From: SIG480 sp045537045 | GTDB taxonomy: Bacteria > Bacillota > Clostridia > Oscillospirales > JAAYXM01 | Reading direction: 5' to 3' | Assembly: GCA_045537045.1 (NCBI GenBank) | Contig: JAZSOS010000023.1 | Coordinates: 1 to 64,000 of the forward strand | Length of the DNA stretch: 64,000 nt | Shown here: one piece after another, positions 51,560 through 59,400 of the stretch | How the letters are laid out: each line of letters begins with the position of its first letter | Position numbering within the stretch: position 1 is the first letter of the stretch | The notes under the pieces: generated by a model | Seen by the model: only the letters and a program-made list of their open reading frames with translations | Told to the model about the DNA's origin: nothing | The model's database searches: none | Position numbers and translations under genes: made by a program

Positions 51560-52654
51560 TTACCTTCTCCCAAAAAAATCAAGAATTTTTCTTATAAATG
51601 ACTTACATTCACATTCTTGTACCGTATCACAACTTACCACTGACAGCGAACCCAAAACCTCGCCGTTTAAAACATATTTTATCTCCCCTACAACATCGCC
51701 GGATGTTACCGGTGCATATACAAACCTGGGCAAAAAAACCTCTGCTTTGATACCGTTTTCATTACTTTTTTCCGTAAGGAAAGAAAGTTCTCCGCACACA
51801 TTGACGGATACCCTGTCAGCGACTCCTCCGACCACATGAAGTTCCGGAATAGCAATATTCTCCGATGAATATTTTTTCAAAGCGAAATTGTCAAATCCGT
51901 AATCCAGCATCTCTGTATGGTCATCCCAGTCATCGGGTGCAGACAACGTAACGGCAACAAGCGTCATTCCGTTTCTTTCAGCGCTTGACACAAGGCATCT
52001 TCCAGCGGCTTTTGTGAAACCGGTCTTTACCCCGTTTGCGCCTTCGTAAAGTCTCAGCATCTTGTTGTGGTTGGAAAGAACCCTTCCTGCAACTGTTTTT
52101 TCTTTAGTTGCAACTATTTCGGAAAAATGCGGATTTTTCAAAGCGTGCGAGGCTAAAAGTGCCATATCGTACGCAGTTGAAAAATGCCCTTCTTCCGGCA
52201 AACCGCTGGGGTTTTTAAAGCAGGAGTTTTCCATTCCTATATCCCTTGCCGCTCTGTTCATCATTTCCGTAAAACGCCGCACATCACCTTTGCCGATATG
52301 ATATGCAAGCGCAGATGCGGCATCGTTACCGGAACGCAGCAAGAGTCCGTACAACAGGTCGGAAATCGACAAACGCTCGTTTTCTTTAAGGTACATAGAA
52401 GTTCCTTCCGTTCCGACGACTGCACGCGGGACGGTAACCGTTTCAGAAAGGTCTGCATGCTGCAGCGCCACGAGCGCTGTCATTATCTTTGTTGTGGATG
52501 CCATCGGACGTTCTGTCCTCGAATCCTTTTCAAACAGAACCGTTTTTGTTTCCGGCTCGTAAAGAATTGCAGACTTTGCAGACACACCGACGGCAAGTGC
52601 CGGAGTGGATAAAAAGCAAAGCAAAATTATCGCTGCAAAAAGACGTTTGCACAC
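51560..52654 (-). CDS. dacF: D-alanyl-D-alanine carboxypeptidase, DacF type
   Basis: Penicillin-binding protein (S11 family) that removes the terminal D-Ala of peptidoglycan stems; DacF-type enzymes trim spore or cell wall cross-linking. A signal peptide covers residues ~1-21 (RLFAAIILLCFLSTPALA). The active-site motifs are S53TTK, SGN (108-110) and KTG (210-212), and a beta-rich C-terminal domain follows. Start is GTG at 52652-52654 with GGAGG upstream. The position after gerW fits a sporulation role; glgB follows after 3 bp. Confidence 0.94.
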   Translation of the reverse strand: MCKRLFAAIILLCFLSTPALAVGVSAKSAILYEPETKTVLFEKDSRTERPMASTTKIMTALVALQHADLSETVTVPRAVVGTEGTSMYLKENERLSISDLLYGLLLRSGNDAASALAYHIGKGDVRRFTEMMNRAARDIGMENSCFKNPSGLPEEGHFSTAYDMALLASHALKNPHFSEIVATKEKTVAGRVLSNHNKMLRLYEGANGVKTGFTKAAGRCLVSSAERNGMTLVAVTLSAPDDWDDHTEMLDYGFDNFALKKYSSENIAIPELHVVGGVADRVSVNVCGELSFLTEKSNENGIKAEVFLPRFVYAPVTSGDVVGEIKYVLNGEVLGSLSVVSCDTVQECECKSFIRKILDFFGRR

Positions 52655-52716
52655 TGTCTCACACCTCCACTCAAAATAATACGATTTACAGAGCGGAAGT
52701 ATTACTTTTCATCAAA

Positions 52717-53109
52717 TTATTCTTCGTCTTCTTTTTTCTTCTTACTTCTTTTTATATAACCATCAACTCTGTCCATCACCTCAGGAACAAGTTCCACAAG
52801 TCTGTCAACGGTAGTGTTAGGTGCAGCAACCATTGGAACGAGCCTTACGTTGCCATCCTTAACCACAAGAAAAGCCTCCGGGTTGATTGATACGCCTGCG
52901 CCGCTTCCCCCGCCGAAATTCACGCCCTCTTTCTTGCTGTCAAAATCTGAACCGCCGGAAGCAAACCCGAAGGATACTTTCGAAACAGGTATAATTGTTG
53001 TTCCGTCGGGAGTTGTGATCTGGTCTCCGATGATTGTGTTTACATCAACCATACTCCTGAGTTTTTCCATAGTGGTTTTCATTACATCATTCAATGCGTG
53101 TTCAGCCAT
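52717..53109 (-). CDS. GerW family sporulation protein (YtfJ)
   Basis: Small forespore protein needed in Bacillus for normal germination. The 130-aa product has the family core DQITTPDGTTIIPVSKVSFGFASGGSDF (in parts), a Gly-rich GGGSGAGVSINPEAFLVV, and a Lys/Glu tail. Its start overlaps the stop of the DUF2953 protein gene by 8 bp, the same ytfI-ytfJ arrangement seen in Bacillus. Confidence 0.94.
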   Translation of the reverse strand: MAEHALNDVMKTTMEKLRSMVDVNTIIGDQITTPDGTTIIPVSKVSFGFASGGSDFDSKKEGVNFGGGSGAGVSINPEAFLVVKDGNVRLVPMVAAPNTTVDRLVELVPEVMDRVDGYIKRSKKKKEDEE

Positions 53110-53671
53110 TTTTGTGATTTCCCTTCTTTATAGTTATTTTTCTTAAGTATTTATACAAAAACCAGACTGCTATTGCAATCAGCTGTCCCACAAAAACACG
53201 GATGTCTGAAAGCAGGTAAACCGAGATGTTCTCCGCCTCAAAATCAGCATTCACCGATATACTTTTATGCTTTATTTTCATTCCGCGGTCTAAAAACGGG
53301 AACAGAGCACCTATTCCTGCCGCTGTTTTGCCGTATAACATTGCTGTGGAAAAAGCATCGTGGCTTCCAAGCGTTATATTCATAACGAGTCTTTTTACAA
53401 CAAGCCATTTGATAAGACGTCCGAGGGCATCTACTGCCGGACCTATAACGGCGAGCATCTGTTTTGCGTTTCCCGGCTTCTTTTCTTTTTTTTCAGCTTT
53501 ATCAGCTTTGCGGGATTCTTTTTTTTCGCCTTTTTTTCTTCCCGGAGTAAACTTAAAAAAGAGAACCTTCAGTTGCACGCAAAAACCGCTTTCACTGTAT
53601 TCAATATGAAGGCATATGGGAATAAGACAGATAAGCGCAACAAAAAGAATTATAACGGCAAAAATCAACAT
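53102..53671 (-). CDS. DUF2953 membrane protein (YtfI-like)
   Basis: Protein of 189 aa with an N-terminal membrane helix (LIFAVIILFVALICLIPICL), a charged Lys/Glu-rich stretch at about residues 50-70, and a C-terminal half with the DUF2953 segment LGSHDAFSTAMLYGKTAAGIGALFP (in parts). Function is unknown; it is always next to gerW in many spore formers. I use the ATG at 53669-53671; an in-frame TTG two codons earlier is less well spaced from AGGGAAG. Confidence 0.88.
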   Translation of the reverse strand: MLIFAVIILFVALICLIPICLHIEYSESGFCVQLKVLFFKFTPGRKKGEKKESRKADKAEKKEKKPGNAKQMLAVIGPAVDALGRLIKWLVVKRLVMNITLGSHDAFSTAMLYGKTAAGIGALFPFLDRGMKIKHKSISVNADFEAENISVYLLSDIRVFVGQLIAIAVWFLYKYLRKITIKKGNHKNG

Positions 53672-53683
53672 ACACAAGCTTCC

Positions 53684-54274
53684 CTATTCTTCATTCTTTT
53701 CCGGTTGAGATTCTGCCTCATGTTCTGCTTCACTGAATGTCATCTGACCGTCCTCTGTGTCGGAAAACTCCGGAAGCTCCGGCAGATCATTCAGACTTTC
53801 AAGCCCGAAAACGCGCAAGAAGTCCTTCGTTGTTCTGTAAAGAATAGGCTTTCCGGGGACATCAAGACGACCGGATTCGCGAATCAATCCTTTTTCTGTA
53901 AGTGATGTTATCGAATAAGAACAGTCTACCCCTCTTACCTGCTCTACATACGCGCGGGTAACCGGCTGGCGGTATGCAATGACCGATAAAACCTCAAGAA
54001 GCGGAGGAGACAGGCGCGGAGCTCTTTTGGTTTCAAGCGATTTTCTGATATACTCTGCATACTGCGGTGCGGAACACATCTGATAGGAATTATCAAGCTT
54101 TACAATCCGCACTCCACGCTGTTCAAAATCATAATAGTCGCGCAAATTTGTGATAATTCTTTCAAGCGACGGTTCATCCACATCGAGAATTTCCGCTATG
54201 CGCGAAAGCTCCACCGGATCACCTGTTGCAAAGAGAATAGCTTCCACCGCGCGTTCAATTTCAACAATTTCCAT
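53684..54274 (-). CDS. scpB: Segregation and condensation protein B
   Basis: Winged-helix kleisin partner that binds ScpA in the SMC condensin complex. The 196-aa protein shows AVEAILFATGDPVEL, YRQPVTRAYVEQVRGVD and GRLDVPGKPILYRTTKDFLRVFGL (in parts), covering both winged helices, with an acidic C-terminal tail. It begins 2 bp after the scpA stop, as usual. Confidence 0.96.
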   Translation of the reverse strand: MEIVEIERAVEAILFATGDPVELSRIAEILDVDEPSLERIITNLRDYYDFEQRGVRIVKLDNSYQMCSAPQYAEYIRKSLETKRAPRLSPPLLEVLSVIAYRQPVTRAYVEQVRGVDCSYSITSLTEKGLIRESGRLDVPGKPILYRTTKDFLRVFGLESLNDLPELPEFSDTEDGQMTFSEAEHEAESQPEKNEE

Positions 54275-54276
54275 TT

Positions 54277-55014
54277 TTAATTCACCTGTGTCATTTCTTT
54301 ATTTTCTTCCGCAAGAAGCGATATATCCTCGGTATCATCGGAAATTTTAATTCTGTTTGTTTTACACAGTTCTAAAACCGCAAGAAATGTTGCGACAACC
54401 TCCGAACGCGTTCTTACGCTGTCGAAAAGATCCATAAAGCTTGTCTTTTTTGTAGAGAGAAGTATTTTGAGGATATACGCAACTTTTTTGCCGACCGAAT
54501 AAACCTCACGTCCGACAATTCCTGCAAAATTTGTGATTTTCGGAGGAATTTTGGTCTCCGCGCGCTCAAGCATATTAAGTATTGCAAGGCGCAGATCCAT
54601 ACGGTCGTGCTCATACTTATACGACTTGTCCGGAGTTATCTGCTCCGGCATTTTTGTGTATATATCAAACCCGTTTTCCGCGCGGGCGTTGAGCGTTCCG
54701 CTGACTTCTTTTATCCGCTGATATTCAAGAAGCATTTCAACAAGGCGCGCTCTCGGGTCCTCTTCATCCTCTATATCGTCATACTTCGGCAGAAGCATTT
54801 TTGACTTGATGTAGAGAAGATGCGCAGACATTGCGACAAAATCGCATGTGATCGCAAGATTCCTCTCCTGCATTTCTTCCAGCGCCTTGTTATATTGCTC
54901 CAATATCTCAACAATCGGGATATCGTAAATATTAAGTTTATTTTTTGAAATCAGATGCAAAAGCAGGTCCAGAGGTCCGTCAAAAACATCAAGATGATAA
55001 GTAATTTCTGCCAT
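54277..55014 (-). CDS. scpA: Segregation and condensation protein A (kleisin)
   Basis: Kleisin subunit bridging the SMC heads. The 245-aa protein begins YHLDVFDGPLDLLLHLI and has the DFVAMSAHLLYIKSKMLLP segment; the C-terminal winged helix includes FLAVLELCKTNRIKI. It lies in the order M50 peptidase-scpA-scpB. AAGGAG precedes the ATG. Confidence 0.96.
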   Translation of the reverse strand: MAEITYHLDVFDGPLDLLLHLISKNKLNIYDIPIVEILEQYNKALEEMQERNLAITCDFVAMSAHLLYIKSKMLLPKYDDIEDEEDPRARLVEMLLEYQRIKEVSGTLNARAENGFDIYTKMPEQITPDKSYKYEHDRMDLRLAILNMLERAETKIPPKITNFAGIVGREVYSVGKKVAYILKILLSTKKTSFMDLFDSVRTRSEVVATFLAVLELCKTNRIKISDDTEDISLLAEENKEMTQVN

Positions 55015-55040
55015 AAGAATCTCCTTAAGCCGAGGGCTTA

Positions 55041-55706
55041 TCAGTAAAATATTGACGCCAGCATCGTTATGATGCCGCGAAAAACCGCTTCACGGATATA
55101 TGTAAGAAAATCCGTAAAGAAAGGAACGTTAACGAGAATAAGAAGAAGCAACATTCCGTATCGTTCATACTTAAGTATAAAGCCGTATGCGCGCCGAGGA
55201 AGCAGCGAAAACAAAATTTTGGATCCGTCAAGTGGCGGCACGGGAATGAGGTTAAATACCGCAAGACCGATGTTCAGTACCGCGAACACAAGAAAAAATT
55301 CAAGTATTACATTCAAGATACCAATGATCATTTGATTGTCAATATCAAGCAAAGAAACCAAGAGTATAATCGACAACGAAATCACAGCCATAAGCAGATT
55401 GGAAACCGGACCTGCGATTGAAACGAGCGCCATTCCAAGCTTTCTCTTTCTGAAGAAGTACGGATTGACAGGAACGGGTTTTGCCCAGCCAAAGCCGAAT
55501 AGAATCATACACAAAAGTCCCAAAGGATCCATATGGCTTATTGGATTGAGGGATAATCTCCCACTGTTTTTTGCAGTCTTATCCCCCAGAAGGTATGCAA
55601 CGTACCCGTGGCTTATTTCGTGAAAGATTATTGCAAGTAGTGCCGCGGGGATGATAAGCCAGTTTAGCCCCGAAAACAGCTCTCTGATTCTGCCGACAAT
55701 ACCCAA
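55041..55706 (-). CDS. Site-2 protease family membrane peptidase (M50)
   Basis: Intramembrane zinc protease-like protein (YwhC/RseP-short type) of 221 aa with about five helices. The zinc motif HEISH (IIFHEISHGYVAYLLGD) and the second motif NLIPVPPLDGSKIL give the metal ligands. Start is TTG at 55704-55706 with GGAGG eight bases upstream. It heads the scpA-scpB run, as in many Clostridia, behind a consensus promoter. The substrate is unknown. Confidence 0.92.
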   Translation of the reverse strand: MGIVGRIRELFSGLNWLIIPAALLAIIFHEISHGYVAYLLGDKTAKNSGRLSLNPISHMDPLGLLCMILFGFGWAKPVPVNPYFFRKRKLGMALVSIAGPVSNLLMAVISLSIILLVSLLDIDNQMIIGILNVILEFFLVFAVLNIGLAVFNLIPVPPLDGSKILFSLLPRRAYGFILKYERYGMLLLLILVNVPFFTDFLTYIREAVFRGIITMLASIFY

Positions 55707-55747
55707 CGCTAAAACCTCCGTCTGTACAGAAACGATTTCATAAGATA

Positions 55748-55776
55748 ATTATAGCATAAATGATGAGTTTGTACAA
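55748..55776 (-). promoter_or_regulatory. Promoter of the M50-scpAB run
   Basis: -35 TTGTAC (55771-55776), 17-nt spacer, extended -10 TGCTATAAT (TATAAT at 55748-55753) on the minus strand. It may drive a long transcript through scpAB, gerW and dacF into the glycogen genes. Confidence 0.8.
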
Positions 55777-55807
55777 GAAAAACTTATGAAAACCGCCCCC
55801 GTTTGAT

Positions 55808-55846
55808 AAAAAAAGAGCACTGCAGATTAGAAAACCCACAGTGTCC
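55808..55846 (-). terminator. Terminator of the PAP2-like gene
   Basis: Imperfect hairpin (GGACACTG pairing with CAGTGCTC, one bulge) followed on the minus strand by seven T at 55808-55814. Confidence 0.6.
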
Positions 55847-55893
55847 TTATTTGAATTTCATTATATTATAATTCTGTATGAGATAAAATCATA

Positions 55894-56355
55894 TCAAAAC
55901 AGTATGTTATACATTATAACTGCGTTTATTACGCCGAGCAGAGCACCGGATATAACCTGAATCGGCGTATGTCCGACAAACTCCTTAAGCTTTACCTCGG
56001 GCAGCTTTTCGGTGGCAAGAATATTGAACGATTCAATAATTTCATTCAAAAGAATAGCCTGCTTTCCGGTTTCAAGCCGCACCCCCATTGCGTCATGGCA
56101 GACAATCACCGCGAGAATAACGCTTATTGCAAACTCAATACTGCCGGTACCGCAAACCAAGCCGCATATCACGGCAAGCGAACAAACAGTAGCGGAATGC
56201 CCGCTCGGCATTCCTCCATCACCAAACAGACGCGTGATGTCAAACTTTTTATATATAACGGTGTGAATTATAAGCTTCAGAACCTGAGCCACAAGCCACG
56301 ATGATATTGCCGTGATTATAAACGGATTTGTTACCAGTCCCGTCACTCTGTTCAT
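55894..56355 (-). CDS. Divergent PAP2 family membrane protein (DUF212, YuiD-like)
   Basis: Small membrane protein of 153 aa with four to five helices; motifs GGMPSGHSATVCSLAVICGL and CHDAMGVRLETGKQA correspond to the phosphatase motifs of PAP2 enzymes, suggesting phospholipid- or polyprenyl-phosphate phosphatase activity. The true substrate is unknown. Monocistronic with its own promoter and terminator. Confidence 0.9.
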   Translation of the reverse strand: MNRVTGLVTNPFIITAISSWLVAQVLKLIIHTVIYKKFDITRLFGDGGMPSGHSATVCSLAVICGLVCGTGSIEFAISVILAVIVCHDAMGVRLETGKQAILLNEIIESFNILATEKLPEVKLKEFVGHTPIQVISGALLGVINAVIMYNILF

Positions 56356-56416
56356 GTTAACCTCCCCATCCTAAACATTTCAATTTGTTTTACTTTTACC
56401 CTTTTATCTCTAACTT

Positions 56417-56444
56417 ATTTTACCATATATTTACACTTTGTCAA
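56417..56444 (-). promoter_or_regulatory. Promoter of the PAP2-like gene
   Basis: -35 TTGACA (56439-56444), 16-nt spacer, extended -10 TGGTAAAAT (TAAAAT at 56417-56422) on the minus strand, about 60 bp before the start. Confidence 0.7.
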
Positions 56445-56498
56445 TATCAAAAGTATCACCCGCTGCCACGCGCGATACAAGCATAGCACACCGAATGA

Positions 56499-59400
56499 TT
56501 AATATTCAAACTCGCCCTCATACACGAGATGCGCACTTCCGGTCAAAAGAATGCACTCGTCCGTATAATTTACGACAAGCTCGCCGCCCGGCAGCTTTAC
56601 AACTATATCCTTTTCCTTTTCGCAGAATCCGTTTTCCACTGCGGCAACAACCGCGGCGCATGCACCCGTTCCACAGGCAAGTGTTTCTCCGTTTCCGCGC
56701 TCCCACACACGGGTTCTGAGCGTGGTAGGATTTATCACACGCACAAATTCCGTATTTATGCGCTCCGGAAAGACATCCGCACATTCAAAGCGAGGGCCCG
56801 TCTCCGCAAGGTTTAAGCTATCCAGAGCATCATAGAACACAACGCAGTGCGGGTTTCCTACTGAAAGGCAAGTTATGTTATAGCTTCCGCCTGCAATTTT
56901 AACGGGATAATTTACAAGCTTTTCCTCAGACAGCAAAGTCGGAAGTGATTTTGCCGAAAGGTCTGCCTTTCCCATATTTACAGCCACGGAGCTTACCTTT
57001 CCGTCGCGCAGATAAAGCTTCATACGATATATGCCACTGCCGGTTTCCACAGACATATACTCACTTCTTACATACCCTTTATCGTAAAGGTACTTGGCTA
57101 CACAGCGGATACTGTTACCCGCCATTTTGCCCTCGCTTCCGTCGCGGTTGAATGAGCGCATTTTCGCATCAGCAACTGTTGATTTTTCAATCAGGACAAT
57201 CCCGTCACCGCCGATGCCGTAATGGGGCGTACAAAGATTTACGCACAGCGACTCAGCACACGTGAGCTTGCCGTCAAAGTTTTCTATGAAGATATAATCG
57301 TTGCCGCAGGAATGCATTTTTGCAAAGCGGATTTTCTGCCTCCATAGACGCATCGCGTTGATATCTACAAGCTCCGTGTTGGAAATAGTAAACCGGCTTT
57401 CTATGATATCGGCAAGTGCGTTGGCGGTATCCAAGGATGTAAGGCACGGAAGCCCAAGCTGCATTGCGCGGCGGTGAAGTTTAGTGTAATCGCCTACCGT
57501 TGCATCCTTTACTGCACCGGTATAGACAATATAATTAAGCGTTCCGCTTTCCATAAGCTCATAAAGATCATTGTTCTCCGTTGCATTCGCGACGGAAACA
57601 ACATCTATACCTGCTTCTGCTATTGCAGCCGCCGTGCCGGTAGTTGCATAAAGCGTTATACCCGCATCAGAAAAGCGCTTTGCCAGAGATATAATCTCCT
57701 GATAGTCGCTTTCTTCAACGCTTACAAGCACCCCCGCCCCTTTCTCGGTATGGGGTGACGGAACAGTGAATCCCGCCGAGGTGAGACCCTTGAACAGAGC
57801 CTCTGCCATTGTTTTTCCTATTCCGAGAACCTCGCCCGTGGATTTCATTTCCGGACCGAGAATTGAATTTACATCGTTTAACTTTTCAAACGAAAACACC
57901 GGAACCTTTACTGCATAGTACGGCGGAGTGCGATATAATCCAGTACCGTAGCCAAGTTCACGCAGGCTCGCACCAAGCATTACCTTTGATGCAAGATCTA
58001 CCATCGGCACATTTGTGACCTTACTGATATACGGAACGGTTCTTGATGCACGCGGGTTCACCTCAATGACATAAAGCTCATTATCGTAAATAAGATACTG
58101 AATATTTACAAGGCCTTTCGTTTTCATCGCAAGAGCAAGCTTTTCCGAACAGTCGCACACCTTCTGCAGGAATTTATCGTTTAAGTTATACGGTGGATAA
58201 ACGGCGATTGAATCTCCGCTGTGAACACCCGCACGCTCGATATGCTCCATAATGCCGGGAATGAGAACATCACGTCCGTCAGATATTACATCCACCTCAA
58301 GCTCTGTACCCGGCATATATTTATCAACAAGCACGGGGTTTTCTATGCCGCCGGAAAGAATGGTTTTCATATACTTTTCCGTATGCTCGGGAGATCTTGA
58401 AATCGTCATATTCTGCCCGCCGATAACATATGACGGACGCAGAAGAACCGGATAACCGAAGCTTTCGGCTGCGGCAAGCGCCTCTTCGACGGTATTTACA
58501 CCCATACCACGCGGACGCTTTATTCCGAAGCTTTCAAGAAGCTCATCAAAGCGGCTTCGATCTTCTGCAACATCTATACTTTCAGCTGATGTTCCGAGGA
58601 TTTTTATGCCGTTTTTGTCAAGGAACTGCGTAAGCTTTATTGCAGTCTGCCCGCCGAATGCAACAACAACTCCGACCGGATTTTCAACGCGAATGATATT
58701 CATTACATCTTCCGGTGTAAGCGGTTCAAAGTAAAGCCTGTCTGCCGTGTCATAGTCTGTCGAAACGGTTTCGGGATTGTTGTTTACTATCACAACGTCA
58801 TATCCCATTTTGCGCAACGTCCAGACACAATGGACAGAGCTGTAATCAAACTCAATTCCCTGCCCGATACGGATAGGACCGGATCCCAGCACCATAACAA
58901 CGGGCTTTCCGCTGCGTGGGAAACGGCGGGAATCGCAGGATGAATCGTTACACGAATAGAAATACGGTGTTTTAGCTGAAAAACGTGCAGCGCAGGTGTC
59001 AACCATCTTATAGCTGAAGCTGTGCTCCGGAAGCTTTTTTGCCCCGCTGATGCGCGCTATCGCGACATCGGTATAGCCAAGTTTCTTTGCCTGCATATAA
59101 TCGCCATCGGAGAGTCCGTTTGCAATTTTCTTTTCAAAATCGGCAAGATTTTTTATTTTTGCAAGGAAGAAACGGTCTATTTTTGTTATATCAAATATTT
59201 CGTCTATTGAGACACCAGCTTTTAAAGCCTCGAACACGGTAAATATACGCCGGTCGTTCTGTTCGGCAAGGCGCGCAATTACCGGACGGTTATCAAGTGC
59301 AGGAGCATCAAGCGTATCAAAGGATATTTCCGCACCGCGGACTGCTTTCATTATCGCTTCTTCAAAGCTCTGCCCGATAGACATTACCTCGCCGGTCGCC

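Noticed and set aside
56454..56478. Hairpin GTATC...GATAC with inner CGC/GCG after the fusion gene
   Set aside because: Interrupted stem and no U-run on either strand; not supported as a terminator.
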